A program made the translations under genes and the position numbers. From the NCBI RefSeq assembly GCF_016756395.1, contig NZ_AP018365.1, forward strand, positions 6,886,001 to 6,950,000: a stretch of DNA of 64,000 nt, given 5' to 3'. The DNA is from Streptomyces sp. SN-593 (GTDB taxonomy: Bacteria > Actinomycetota > Actinomycetes > Streptomycetales > Streptomycetaceae). Under the pieces are notes generated by a model. The model was not told the DNA's origin and made no database searches. It worked only from the letters and a program-made list of their open reading frames with translations. Below are positions 25,298 through 33,178 of the stretch, piece by piece; position 1 is the stretch's first letter, and the number at the start of each line of letters is the position of its first letter.

Positions 25298-25630
25298 TCA
25301 GTCGCGACGGTGAGTGCTCTTGACCTCGATCGCTCCGCCGATCGATGGGCCGTTCACGCGGATCTCCGTTGGCGCCGATGCGGCCTTCGTCGCGGACTTC
25401 TGAATGATCCGCGTGACCCGCTTCTTCGTCGCGTTGCGGCTCGGGTCCGGGGCAATCTTCGCCACCCACTCGCGCGTGAAACCGGTCCAGCGGGCCATGT
25501 CCGACGGGCCGACGCCTTCCGCACGCCATTTGACCAGCAGGCGGCGCACCTCAGCGTCATCGCGGTCGAAGGCTTCCTTCGACTTCGCGCGCCTCTTCGC
25601 GGCGGCCCTCAGCTCGGTCTCGGCGTCCAT
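25298..25630 (-). CDS. Reverse-strand HTH protein within the early region
   Basis: 110 residues from the ATG at 25630 (MDAETELRAAAKRRAK). A helix-turn-helix is visible as VRRLLVKWRAEGVGPSDMARWTGFTREWVAKIAP (about 24-57), followed by a very basic stretch (RNATKKRVTRIIQK). It is the only leftward gene between 12 and 35 kb and converges on the CoiA-like gene. Its upstream side has four GCGAA-type repeats, so it probably autoregulates and controls the replication genes to its right. Confidence 0.65.
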   Translation of the reverse strand: MDAETELRAAAKRRAKSKEAFDRDDAEVRRLLVKWRAEGVGPSDMARWTGFTREWVAKIAPDPSRNATKKRVTRIIQKSATKAASAPTEIRVNGPSIGGAIEVKSTHRRD

Positions 25631-25646
25631 GGACACAAGCATGGCA

Positions 25647-25726
25647 TGCGCGAACGGCGTGCGCATACCCCATGCTCATGCTTTGCGCGAATGGCACTCG
25701 CGAACAGTGCATGCGAACGGTATTCT
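25647..25726. promoter_or_regulatory. Repeated GCGAA(C/T)GG boxes between divergent genes
   Basis: Copies: TGCGCGAACGGC (25647-25658), TGCGCGAATGGC (25684-25695), CGCGAACAGT (25699-25708) and ATGCGAACGGTA (25711-25722), followed by a possible -10 TATTCT (25721-25726) for the rightward replication operon. The arrangement looks like a multi-site operator for the HTH protein encoded leftward. Confidence 0.45.
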
Positions 25727-25826
25727 CATCCGTGGGACGGCGCTTTCGCCGTTCTCAAGCCCCCATGAAGGTCTGGTTCCGCCTGCCCAAAGACCCCCTG
25801 ACCAGCACCTCCTGAAAGAAGAACCC

Positions 25827-26675
25827 ATGGGCTACGAACTCCGCCGTCAACTGCGCGAGGCGCTGGGACCGGACATCACCGGCCTCCAGCGCGCCGTGGC
25901 CCTGGAGATCGCCGACGACGCCAACGACGACACGAAGGAGAGCTGGGTGAAGCTCGAAGACCTCGCCCGATGGACTGGCGCGAAGGACACCAGTGTCGTC
26001 CGCAATGCCCTCAAGCGTCTCGCCGCGGCCGGCTGGGAGTTCCGCGTGCCGATCGGCAAGGGCAAGGACGGCCGCGCCATGTACGCGGTACCCGGCCGCC
26101 GGATGACGTTCCTCGTTCCCCCGTTCGAAGGGGTAGCCGTGGCTACCCCTAAGGGAGAGCCCACGCTCCCCCATGGGGGAGCCCCCGCTACCCCTCAAGC
26201 CCCACAAGGGGGAGCCACGGCACCTTCAGAAGGAGCCACGGCACCTTCTGAAGGTGCCGTGGCTCCCCCCTTCTCCTCAGCCCCTCACTCCCCTCAAGAA
26301 GAAGAAGCTTCTTCCGCGCCGTCGGCCGTCCGCGAAATCAGCGACGCCGACAAGGTCGAGTTCGGCAACTTCTGGGGGCTCTTCCCCAAGAGCCAGAACT
26401 TCGACAAGACCCGCGACGCCTGGACCGCCGAAGTCCTCGCCGGAGCGGACCCCAAGGAGATCACCGCCGCCGCCGTCGCCTACGCCCACGACCAAGCAGG
26501 CAACGACTGGCAGTTCGTCAAGTCCTCCGCCGGCTGGCTCCGCGACAAGCGCTACCTCGACAAGCACGCCCCCACGCCCACCGGCAAGCCCAACCTCAAG
26601 GCCGTCAAGGGCTCCGGGCACCGCCCGTTCCAGGCCCCCGAGGCCCACGTCTACCACCAGCAGAAGGGTTTCTGA
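25827..26675 (+). CDS. Replication initiator-like protein with N-terminal winged helix
   Basis: 282 residues. The N-terminus (about 1-95) is a winged-helix domain: ITGLQRAVALEIADDAND, VKLEDLARWTGAKDTSVVRNALKRLAAAGWEFRVPIGKG. Residues about 100-165 are a low-complexity Gly/Ala/Pro/Ser linker whose DNA is packed with palindromes. The C-terminus (about 170-282) is helical with FWGLFPKSQNFDKTRDAW and QFVKSSAGWLRDKRYLDK, resembling the partner-binding ends of phage replication proteins. It precedes a DnaC-like loader, the order of lambda O/P-type modules. Initiator role is inferred from domain plan and context. Confidence 0.7.
   Translation: MGYELRRQLREALGPDITGLQRAVALEIADDANDDTKESWVKLEDLARWTGAKDTSVVRNALKRLAAAGWEFRVPIGKGKDGRAMYAVPGRRMTFLVPPFEGVAVATPKGEPTLPHGGAPATPQAPQGGATAPSEGATAPSEGAVAPPFSSAPHSPQEEEASSAPSAVREISDADKVEFGNFWGLFPKSQNFDKTRDAWTAEVLAGADPKEITAAAVAYAHDQAGNDWQFVKSSAGWLRDKRYLDKHAPTPTGKPNLKAVKGSGHRPFQAPEAHVYHQQKGF
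26130..26314. other. Palindrome and direct-repeat cluster, candidate replication origin
   Basis: Inside the initiator gene: GGGGTAGCC/GGCTACCCC (26130-26149), an 18-bp palindrome GCTCCCCCATGGGGGAGC (26165-26182), a 21-bp tandem repeat (26211-26231 and 26232-26252, one mismatch), a 17-bp perfect inverted repeat around a single base (26232-26248 with 26250-26266), and a 14-bp palindrome GAAGAAGCTTCTTC (26301-26314). It encodes the protein's linker. By analogy with lambda, whose origin lies within gene O, it is the best origin candidate in the window. Confidence 0.6.
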
Positions 26676-26678
26676 CCC

Positions 26679-27407
26679 ATGCCCGAACCCCAGCGCCTCG
26701 GCGGAGAAGAGGCCATGCGCCGGGTGCGAGCCATCCTCGAAGCCCGCGGACTCGACCGCATCGAACCTGGCCCCGTCGACCAGGCGCCCGCCCCGGATGA
26801 GCCCGGCCACCCTGACTACCACCACCGCCAGCGCGTCCAGGTCGCCGTCAACCGCTGGACCACCGCCGTCCCCTACCGCTACCAGGACGCCGCCGCCACC
26901 CACCCCGACATCACCGCCTGGGCCGACCGCGCAACAGCCGACTGGCGCTCCGCCGGCTTCCTCGTCCTCACCGGCAGCTTCGGCACCGGCAAAACCCACC
27001 AGGCATACGGCGCGCTCCGCCGCATCGCCGAAGCCGGCCCCGACCGCTTCGAGATGATCGCGATCACTGCCCCCGACATGTACGGGCTACTGCGCCCCGG
27101 CGGCTCCGACCGCGGCCACGAAGCCGAACTCAAACGCCTCTGCCGCATCCCGCTGCTCCTCCTCGACGACCTCGGCACCGAGAAGATCAGCGAGTGGACC
27201 GAGGAAGCCACCTACCGGCTCCTCAACGAGCGCTACAACGAGTGCCGCCCGCTCATCGTCACCAGCAACTTCCCCACCCGCAGTGACGACGGCGAAGACC
27301 TCTCCGACCGGCTCGGTGGACGCATCGCGTCCCGCCTCTCCCAGCTCACCACCGTCGTCGTCCTCGACGGCCCCGACCTCCGACGCCAACTCAGGAGCAT
27401 CGCGTGA
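26679..27407 (+). CDS. DnaC-like helicase loader ATPase
   Basis: 242 residues. Walker A GSFGTGKT (about 99-106), Walker B LLLLDDLG (Asp 163-164), sensor-1 strand IVTSNFPT and an arginine-rich C-terminal end (GRIASRLSQLTTVVVLDGPDLRRQL) match DnaC/IstB-type AAA+ loaders. It would bring the host replicative helicase to the phage origin. It follows the initiator by three bases and overlaps the nuclease gene (GTGA). Confidence 0.88.
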   Translation: MPEPQRLGGEEAMRRVRAILEARGLDRIEPGPVDQAPAPDEPGHPDYHHRQRVQVAVNRWTTAVPYRYQDAAATHPDITAWADRATADWRSAGFLVLTGSFGTGKTHQAYGALRRIAEAGPDRFEMIAITAPDMYGLLRPGGSDRGHEAELKRLCRIPLLLLDDLGTEKISEWTEEATYRLLNERYNECRPLIVTSNFPTRSDDGEDLSDRLGGRIASRLSQLTTVVVLDGPDLRRQLRSIA

Positions 27408-28090
27408 CCACCCCTGACCAGCCCATCGACGCTGTCCCCACCACCTATGGCGGCACCACCTTCCGATCCCGCCTCGAAGCCGACTGGGCCCAAACCCTCG
27501 ACGCCAACGGAATCACCTGGCAGTACGAACCCGAGATGATCGCTCTCCCGTCCGGCGCGAACTACCTCCCCGACTTCTGGCTCCCCGAACTCGGCACCTG
27601 GATCGAGGTCAAGGGCCCCGGCATCCCCCGCACGGAGAAAGCCGTCGAACTCGGCAAGACCCGCGCCTGCCACTGCGACGGCGACTGCACCTGCCGCTGG
27701 CCCGGCGGAGAACTCGTCATCATCGGCCGCCCCTCCCTGCCCTGGGACGGGAACGCCCGCGGCCACCGGCCCTCAGCCGGCTACGCCAACTGGGAATCCG
27801 CCTTCGGCCCCAGCGCCTACCACGTGACGTGTCCCCGCTGCACCCGCGATCAGTGGATCACCCTGCGGCGTCCCTGGACCTGCCGCAACTGCCAGCGCGG
27901 GCTGGAGAAGCAGCAAATCCATCTCCCGCACGAGCGCAGCCTGCGGTTCGTCGAAGGCTCCGGCGGCATTGGCTCGGCCTTCTCCAACCCGGCGCTCGAC
28001 GCGCCCCTCACCGACGAGGAGATAGCGGCCGTCGATCCGTACCAGGACCCCTACAGCCACGGTCTGCACGACCCCTGGAGCGACCAGTGA
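27404..28090 (+). CDS. PD-(D/E)XK nuclease with zinc ribbon
   Basis: 228 residues. FRSRLEADWAQTLD (Glu 25), YLPDFWL (Asp 57) and WIEVKGP (Glu 68, Lys 70) form a full PD-(D/E)XK core, close in layout to small phage endonucleases. Two Cys clusters follow: CHCDGDCTC near 88 and CPRCTRDQW with CRNCQRG (about 143-166). Probably a DNA-processing enzyme acting with replication or recombination. The substrate is unknown. Confidence 0.75.
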   Translation: MTTPDQPIDAVPTTYGGTTFRSRLEADWAQTLDANGITWQYEPEMIALPSGANYLPDFWLPELGTWIEVKGPGIPRTEKAVELGKTRACHCDGDCTCRWPGGELVIIGRPSLPWDGNARGHRPSAGYANWESAFGPSAYHVTCPRCTRDQWITLRRPWTCRNCQRGLEKQQIHLPHERSLRFVEGSGGIGSAFSNPALDAPLTDEEIAAVDPYQDPYSHGLHDPWSDQ

Positions 28091-28398
28091 CCCGCTACGG
28101 AACGCCCGCCCCCGACGGCATCCGGCACGTGCTCCGCGCCGACCACCACCCCGCCCGCGCCGTCCCCTGCCCGCACTGCGGGGCCGCCGCGCACCGGCCG
28201 TGCACCACCCGATCCAAGCGGCGCCTGCTGACCGACGCCCCCGTCCACCCGGCCCGCATCACCGCCTGGGCCCGCACCACGTCCGTGTGCCCCGTCTGCC
28301 AGGTCGAACCCGGAATCGACTGCCACCAGGGCGGCTGGCCCCTCTCCGGCGGCGACGTCCACCCCGAGCGGACCGAACTCGCAGGGGAGGCGGCATGA
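28087..28398 (+). CDS. Small zinc-finger protein
   Basis: 103 residues. PCPHCGAAAHRPC with RLLTDAPVHPARI, then CPVCQVEPGIDCHQGGWPLSGGDVHPER: two copies of the C-P-x-C-x(5-6)-C plus H-P-x-R motif common in actinophage zinc proteins. Probably binds nucleic acid. GTGA overlap. Confidence 0.65.
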   Translation: MTRYGTPAPDGIRHVLRADHHPARAVPCPHCGAAAHRPCTTRSKRRLLTDAPVHPARITAWARTTSVCPVCQVEPGIDCHQGGWPLSGGDVHPERTELAGEAA

Positions 28399-28763
28399 AC
28401 AACCAGCGGACCATGTCGCTCGCCAAGCTGCTCCGCGAGTTCGCACCGGTGGAGCAGCTACAAACCCCGGGGCACTCGTGGGACACCGAGGCCGCATGGC
28501 TCAAGACCAACCACCCCCGGCGCCTCGCGCGAGTCCGCCGCAGCATCGAACGCCTCGGCATCGAAGACCCCATCCAGCTCTGCTACGGCCACCCCGACTG
28601 CGGAACCGAACGCCACGTCGTCGACGGCCACCACCGCATCGTCATCGCCCGCGACCTCGGCATCAAGCGCCTCCCCGTCGGCGACGCATGGGCCCCCGGC
28701 GCCGACTGGTTCATGGGTGCGAGCGACCAACTCGGCGACGACCCCGAGGAGGCCACCCCGTGA
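28395..28763 (+). CDS. ParB-like nuclease-domain protein
   Basis: 122 residues. The core IERLGIEDPIQLCYGHPDCGTERHVVDGHHRIVIARDLGIKRLPV has the ParB/Srx-like signature (D-G-H-H-R followed by A-x-x-L-G). No HTH is present, so this is a stand-alone ParB-like domain as found in many phages; function unknown. ATGA overlap. Confidence 0.7.
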   Translation: MNNQRTMSLAKLLREFAPVEQLQTPGHSWDTEAAWLKTNHPRRLARVRRSIERLGIEDPIQLCYGHPDCGTERHVVDGHHRIVIARDLGIKRLPVGDAWAPGADWFMGASDQLGDDPEEATP

Positions 28764-28984
28764 CCGCCCTGGACCGGCTCCTCGCCGAGGAACTCCCCAC
28801 CGGCCAAGTCCCCGACTACCGCTCCGGCACCACGGCCGCCCGCACGGCACACACCCCCTGGACGCCCGAGGAGCAGGCCCGGCACCGCGCCGACCTCCTG
28901 GCCGCGCTCGACGAGAAGCCGTTGCGGGTCGGCCGTCGCGCCCGGCCCGTCCGCCACCTCGCCGCCGTACCCCCCGCCGCGTGA
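28760..28984 (+). CDS. Hypothetical small protein
   Basis: 74 residues, GTG overlapping the ParB-like stop. Contains HTPWTPEEQARHRADLLAALDEKPL, helical; basic tail. No family recognised. Confidence 0.5.
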   Translation: MTALDRLLAEELPTGQVPDYRSGTTAARTAHTPWTPEEQARHRADLLAALDEKPLRVGRRARPVRHLAAVPPAA

Positions 28985-29046
28985 CCACCACCCGCCCGAA
29001 ACCCCGCCCGAACCGCACCCCGACAGAACCGGAGAACACACCGTGA
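28981..29046 (+). CDS. Possible 21-residue peptide
   Basis: GTG overlapping the previous stop and a stop overlapping the next GTG; encodes a Thr/Pro/Arg peptide. The overlaps favour translation as a relay; otherwise it is just a short gap. Confidence 0.25.
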   Translation: MTTTRPKPRPNRTPTEPENTP

Positions 29047-29291
29047 CCAGCAGCGATACCCCGACGCACCACCCGATCACCCTGCTCGTCGGCGGGCAGG
29101 AATGCCTCGACCGCGAGTGCGAGGAGTACGCCACCGAGGACGGCGGCAACGACCCGGGCGTGGAGCGTTGCTCCCACATCCGCGAGGAGATCGTCTGCGC
29201 GCAGTGCTCGACCATGACCCGCGAGGGCTACTGGGAGAACACCGTGCCGTGGACCGGCCCGCACGCCACCACCGGCGGGGTGCAGCGGTGA
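29043..29291 (+). CDS. Small Cys-containing protein
   Basis: 82 residues, GTG with CCGGAGAA upstream. CLDRECEEYATEDGG, RCSHIREEIVCAQCSTM: paired cysteines that may hold zinc. It ends with GVQR, encoded by an 18-base sequence repeated exactly at the end of the next gene. Confidence 0.55.
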   Translation: MTSSDTPTHHPITLLVGGQECLDRECEEYATEDGGNDPGVERCSHIREEIVCAQCSTMTREGYWENTVPWTGPHATTGGVQR

Positions 29292-29470
29292 GCGGCGGCG
29301 GATACGCCGGCATCAGCCTGGCGGGCCGGTGGGAGTGCGGGGCCTGTGGCGCTACCGGAGACGGCTGGTACGACGCGGAGGACAACACGCTCGTCCTGCA
29401 CGACGAGGACGAGCAGCCCTTCGCCCCCGAGGACCACGACTGCGCGGCGAACGGGGTGCAGCGGTGAGCG
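29277..29470. repeat. Exact 18-bp direct repeat at two gene junctions
   Basis: GGGGTGCAGCGGTGAGCG occurs at 29277-29294 and 29453-29470, each spanning the stop of one gene and the GTG of the next. It suggests the 59-residue gene was gained (or can be lost) by recombination between the repeats. Confidence 0.6.
29288..29467 (+). CDS. 59-residue zinc-ribbon-like protein
   Basis: GTGA overlap. WECGACGATGDGWYDAEDN with a later HDC, a small zinc-ribbon pattern; ends GVQR like its neighbour. Confidence 0.5.
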   Translation: MSGGGYAGISLAGRWECGACGATGDGWYDAEDNTLVLHDEDEQPFAPEDHDCAANGVQR

Positions 29471-29766
29471 AGCAGCAGCCCGGGCGCGGGCACCGCATCG
29501 AGGCCGGGCAGGAGTACGCGGCGTGCCGCCCGACGCCGTCCATGCCCGGCGAGCACTACACCCGTATCCGGGTCACGGAGACGCCCGAGCCGACCTGGCA
29601 CACGGCCAGCGTTGTCACCGTCTACGCCGACGGAAGCACCACCCGGCCCCGCAACATCAACACCCGGAAGCTGCACGCGACCGGGTTCCGGCAGGACGGA
29701 CACCCGCGCGTCACCGGCTACCGGTTGGTGCGGCACGTGGACGGCACGACGGCAGGAGACGCGTAA
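29464..29766 (+). CDS. Hypothetical protein
   Basis: 100 residues, GTGA overlap. Beta-rich (HYTRIRVTETPEPTWHTASVVTVYADG) with a basic C-terminus; similar in feel to small OB- or SH3-like folds, but no family is recognised. Confidence 0.55.
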   Translation: MSEQQPGRGHRIEAGQEYAACRPTPSMPGEHYTRIRVTETPEPTWHTASVVTVYADGSTTRPRNINTRKLHATGFRQDGHPRVTGYRLVRHVDGTTAGDA

Positions 29767-30551
29767 TGATCATCCACTTCCGTGAAGACGACTGGCGGCC
29801 CACCGAACGCACCGGCTTCCGCAGGGCCGCGAAACTCTCCGCCGGCGAACTGGTGATCTGGGAACGCCGCGCTCACCGCGTGGTCGAGACCCGGGAACGG
29901 GACCTGACCGACTGGCCCGAGCGGTACCGGGAGAAGTGGGTCGAGTGGGGCATGCCCGACCCTGCCACGTGGGACTACCGGCCGTTCGTCGTCGTCCTGC
30001 GCCCCGACGACCAGCCGGCCGCGAAGCCGACCCACCTGCTGCGCCCGGCCAACCACACGTGGCGCACCCTGCCCGAGCACTACGCCGTGTGCCGCCTCTG
30101 CGCGGAGATCCCGCCGTGCCGCCACGTCCACAACGAGACGATTGCCGAACGGGCCGCGGAGCGGTTCGAGCAGGAGATGGCGATCTTGCCCGGCTGCTGC
30201 CACGCCTGCCGCGAACCCATCACCCGCCGCCAGAAGTCCGTGCGGTTCACCGGCCCCAACCTGATCCGGCCCGACCTCGGCGACGACTCTGCGGTCTTTC
30301 ACCTGCGCGCGAAGTGCCACGGCTCCGTGCGCGCCTACGACGAACGCTGGGCCAAAGCCGTTGGCAAGCCCCGGCGCTTCTTCTGCGAAGGCACCATGAC
30401 CGTGCACCAGGGCGGCTCCACGGACTGCACCGAGCTGGCGGACTGCCCCGGCGAGGTCGACCACCGGGCCCGGATCTGGCACCACCCCGACGGTGCGCGA
30501 CACGGCAAGTACAGCGGCTGCTGGTGCCTCGCAGGGGTGATCGCGTCGTGA
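29766..30551 (+). CDS. Cys/His-rich hypothetical protein
   Basis: 261 residues. N-terminal alpha/beta region; then CRLCAEIPPCRHVHNETIAERAAERFEQE, CCHACREPITRRQKSVRF, FHLRAKCHGS and FFCEGTMTVHQGG with late cysteines: several zinc-binding modules. CHACREPITRRQ resembles a treble-clef finger. Unknown function. Confidence 0.6.
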   Translation: MIIHFREDDWRPTERTGFRRAAKLSAGELVIWERRAHRVVETRERDLTDWPERYREKWVEWGMPDPATWDYRPFVVVLRPDDQPAAKPTHLLRPANHTWRTLPEHYAVCRLCAEIPPCRHVHNETIAERAAERFEQEMAILPGCCHACREPITRRQKSVRFTGPNLIRPDLGDDSAVFHLRAKCHGSVRAYDERWAKAVGKPRRFFCEGTMTVHQGGSTDCTELADCPGEVDHRARIWHHPDGARHGKYSGCWCLAGVIAS

Positions 30552-30700
30552 CCCCGCCGCGCGGCCTGGTGTCGCCCCCGAGCACCCCGCACGGGCCGGA
30601 CGGCCATGGTCCTCCCGGGCGGAGTTCGGGCCGCAGACGGGCGTACAGCCGATCTGTGGCAGCGCGCCGCACAACCCACCGATGTGACTGGAGCCCAGCA

Positions 30701-31813
30701 GTGAGTGCCCGCAGCAAGCGCAACCAGCCCGTCGGCGACATGTTCGACGGGATGCCGGACATCCTCGCGAAGCAGCCCCCGAAGGCCGCCGAGGGCGACC
30801 ACGAGATCCGCACCCTGGACGAGGCAATCGCCCGCTCCCACGAGATCCTGGACCAGGCGCTTGCCGAGCATCCGGTCGTTGGCACCTTCTGGCTGTTCTC
30901 CGGCGGCAACGACTCCGTGATCGTCGGGCACCTGTTGCGCGGCCGGTACGACGCCGTGCTGCACGTGAACACCGGCACGGGCATCCCGGAGACCACCGCA
31001 CACGTTCGCGCCGTCGCGAAGGTGTGGGGCGAGACCCTGCACGAGCTGCACCCGAAGAACCGGTACGAGGATCTCGTCCTCGGCAAGGTCATCGCCGGGT
31101 CCGGGCCGAACGCCGGGTGGCGGCCGATCTGGAAGGGCTTCCCCGGGCCGGCTGGCCACAAGGTCATGTACCGGCAGCTCAAGAACGAGCCGCTGATGCG
31201 GTTCCGCCGCGAAACGCTAGGCGACCAGAAGAACCTGCCCCGCGCCGAACGCAAGAAGATCATCTACCTGGGTGGGATGCGCTGGGCCGAGTCCGACAAG
31301 CGTTTCCGCAACGCCGAAGCCATCGACCCCGACGGCTCCATCGTGTGGGTGTCCCCGCTGGTGCACTGGACCGACGCGCACATGCGCGAATACCGGGCCC
31401 GGCACCGCTGCCAGGAGCAGCACGACCACGCCGAGCACCGCCTGTGCCGGCCGGATGCCCTGCCGCTCAACCCGGTCACCGAGCACCTGCACATGTCCGG
31501 CGAATGCCTGTGCGGCGCCTACGCCAAGCCTGGGGAACTCGACGAGATCGAGTTCTTCTACCCGGAGACCGCCGCGCGGCTGCGCGCCCTGGAGACGGAA
31601 GCGGAGCAGGCCGGGATGCCGTACTGCAAGTGGGGCCAGCCCAACGGCAAGCCGGCATCCGGCGCCCCGGCCGGGCGGCTGTGCTCCTCGTGCGTCGTGC
31701 CCGAAGGCCAGGACGAGCTGGCTTCGTTCTGGCTGGAGCGTGGGCTGATCGACGTCACCCAGGCGGCGTTGCTCGGGCACTCCGACGACGAGCCGGACGG
31801 CCGGCGCGCATGA
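30701..31813 (+). CDS. PAPS-reductase/DndC-like PP-loop protein
   Basis: 370 residues from GTG 30701 (GGAG seven bases upstream); the frame is open from 30548 but that stretch is low-complexity. The PP-loop FWLFSGGNDS (about 63-72) binds ATP-type nucleotide. KKIIYLGGMRWAESDKRF is the second conserved element, and a C-terminal Cys set (GECLCGAY, YCKWG, CSSC) could hold an iron-sulfur cluster as in DndC. Possible roles are sulfur transfer to DNA or RNA, or metabolic sulfate reduction. No other dnd genes are nearby, so phosphorothioation is not supported. Confidence 0.75.
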   Translation: MSARSKRNQPVGDMFDGMPDILAKQPPKAAEGDHEIRTLDEAIARSHEILDQALAEHPVVGTFWLFSGGNDSVIVGHLLRGRYDAVLHVNTGTGIPETTAHVRAVAKVWGETLHELHPKNRYEDLVLGKVIAGSGPNAGWRPIWKGFPGPAGHKVMYRQLKNEPLMRFRRETLGDQKNLPRAERKKIIYLGGMRWAESDKRFRNAEAIDPDGSIVWVSPLVHWTDAHMREYRARHRCQEQHDHAEHRLCRPDALPLNPVTEHLHMSGECLCGAYAKPGELDEIEFFYPETAARLRALETEAEQAGMPYCKWGQPNGKPASGAPAGRLCSSCVVPEGQDELASFWLERGLIDVTQAALLGHSDDEPDGRRA

Positions 31814-31823
31814 CCACGCAGGA

Positions 31824-31854
31824 GAGGCGCGCCGGCTCTTACCCGGCGCGCCTC
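31824..31854 (+). terminator. 12-bp GC hairpin after the PP-loop gene
   Basis: GAGGCGCGCCGG / CCGGCGCGCCTC, loop CTCTTAC, 11 bases after the stop at 31813. An ATG at 31810 opens a frame through it, but the start at 31891 has the strong site GGAGG. Confidence 0.6.
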
Positions 31855-31890
31855 CACCCCCGATCTGATCACACCCCGCTGGAGGACACC

Positions 31891-32697
31891 ATGACCACAC
31901 CCACCGAGCCGCTGTGCGCGGACCGGACTGGCGAGTACGGGCCGTGCGCCCGGCCGCTGGGCCACCCCGAGGCGTACTGCCGCAACGCGGCGCAGACCCA
32001 ACTGTGGCTGCGGGACGCCGACACGCCGCCCGCTGACGATGCGCCGTTCGGCCTGGACGGTTGCACCTGCATCCCGTGGACCCGGCAGGGCGGCGTGGCC
32101 CGGTACTACGGGCCGACCGACACCGTCGACATGATCGGCGGCTGGAAGCGGCGCTCAGACTGCCCCCACCACGTGCCCACCCCGCCCGTGCCGGACGACG
32201 ACGGGCTGCGGCAGACGGTCGTCTGCTCGTCCGACTGCGATCCCGACTGCGACGTGGACTGCCACGAAAACCACGCCGTCCCGTGGCGGCGGCACCACGA
32301 CCCCGACACCTGCCCCGGGACGCTGCGGCAGCGGATTGAGACCGCCCTGCGCGACGCCGTGCACGTCTGCGGCGAGGACTGCCCCGCCCCGGACGAGGCC
32401 GCGTGCCACGCCGCGCACCCGATCCAGGAGGCCGTGTCGCACCACGGGGTCGTCACGGACCTGTACGCGCCGATCGCGGCCCTCGCCGACGCCGTGCTGC
32501 CGCTGGTGGCCGAACGCGAAGCGCAGGTGCTCCGTGGCGCCGCCGACCTGATCGCCAACCACCCCGGGGCCATCCCGTACCGGCCTCAACTTGACGAGGA
32601 CGGCGGCTTCTGGTGGGACACCCGCGACCGGGACGCCGCCGCGAACCTGCTCCGTGCCCGTGCCGACGCCATCCGGCCCCAGGGCGGGGGCGCGTGA
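31891..32697 (+). CDS. Cys-rich hypothetical protein
   Basis: 268 residues from ATG 31891 (GCTGGAGGACACC upstream). Cysteines cluster in CADRTGEYGPCARPLGHPEAYC, CTCIPW and CSSDCDPDCDVDCHENH; the C-terminal part is helical (IAALADAVLPLVAEREAQVLRGAADLI) and ends with a dense Arg/Ala helix. First gene of a string of small overlapping genes. No known family. Confidence 0.6.
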   Translation: MTTPTEPLCADRTGEYGPCARPLGHPEAYCRNAAQTQLWLRDADTPPADDAPFGLDGCTCIPWTRQGGVARYYGPTDTVDMIGGWKRRSDCPHHVPTPPVPDDDGLRQTVVCSSDCDPDCDVDCHENHAVPWRRHHDPDTCPGTLRQRIETALRDAVHVCGEDCPAPDEAACHAAHPIQEAVSHHGVVTDLYAPIAALADAVLPLVAEREAQVLRGAADLIANHPGAIPYRPQLDEDGGFWWDTRDRDAAANLLRARADAIRPQGGGA

Positions 32698-32915
32698 TGG
32701 CCCTCTGCCCGGGGTGCGACGGGGTCATCCCCTGCCACTGCCACCTCCAGCCGCCCGTGCAGACCCGCCCCGGCGTGTACCTGGCGGTCCCGCGCATGTC
32801 CCGGGCCGAGGTCATCGCCGCCCTGGACGCACTGACCGCGGCCGACATGGACCACGCCAACGCCAGCCTCGCCCGCTCGGCGGTGCGGGCCGATACCGAG
32901 GAGACCCAGCCGTGA
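32697..32915 (+). CDS. Small zinc-ribbon protein
   Basis: 72 residues; ATG overlaps previous stop by one base. CPGCDGVIPCHCH at the N-terminus, then a helical AEVIAALDALTAADMDH. Function unknown. Confidence 0.55.
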   Translation: MALCPGCDGVIPCHCHLQPPVQTRPGVYLAVPRMSRAEVIAALDALTAADMDHANASLARSAVRADTEETQP

Positions 32916-33178
32916 CCGCCCTGCCCGTCATCCTCCAGGTCGTCCGCTACCGCTGCCCGTTCTGCACCCGCTCCCGGGCGAAGAAGACCGTCACCGAGCA
33001 GCACATCGCCCGCTGCTGGCACAACCCGGAAGTGCGCTCCTGCAAGACGTGCGTGCACTACGAGCCCGCCGAGGAAGGCCCGTACCCGGAGCACCCCGGA
33101 TGGCCCGAGTCCTGCGGCGCCGAGCACGACATCACCGCCGGGATCGCCACCGGCTGCCCGCAGTGGGAGGCGAAGTGA
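32912..33178 (+). CDS. Zinc-finger protein
   Basis: 88 residues, GTGA overlap. CPFCTRSRAKKTVTEQHIARCWHNPEVRSCKTCVHYEP: a C2HC-type finger followed by a second C-x2-C; two further Cys near the end. Probably nucleic-acid or protein binding. Confidence 0.6.
   Translation: MTALPVILQVVRYRCPFCTRSRAKKTVTEQHIARCWHNPEVRSCKTCVHYEPAEEGPYPEHPGWPESCGAEHDITAGIATGCPQWEAK

Noticed and set aside
30548..30700. Upstream extension of the PP-loop protein to a GTG overlapping the previous stop
   Set aside because: The extra 51 residues are low-complexity Pro/Ser/Arg, while GTG 30701 has GGAG at good spacing; possible but less likely.
31810..31890. An upstream ATG at 31810 for the 31891 gene
   Set aside because: The added codons are the arms of a perfect 12-bp hairpin, and the ATG at 31891 has a strong GGAGG site.
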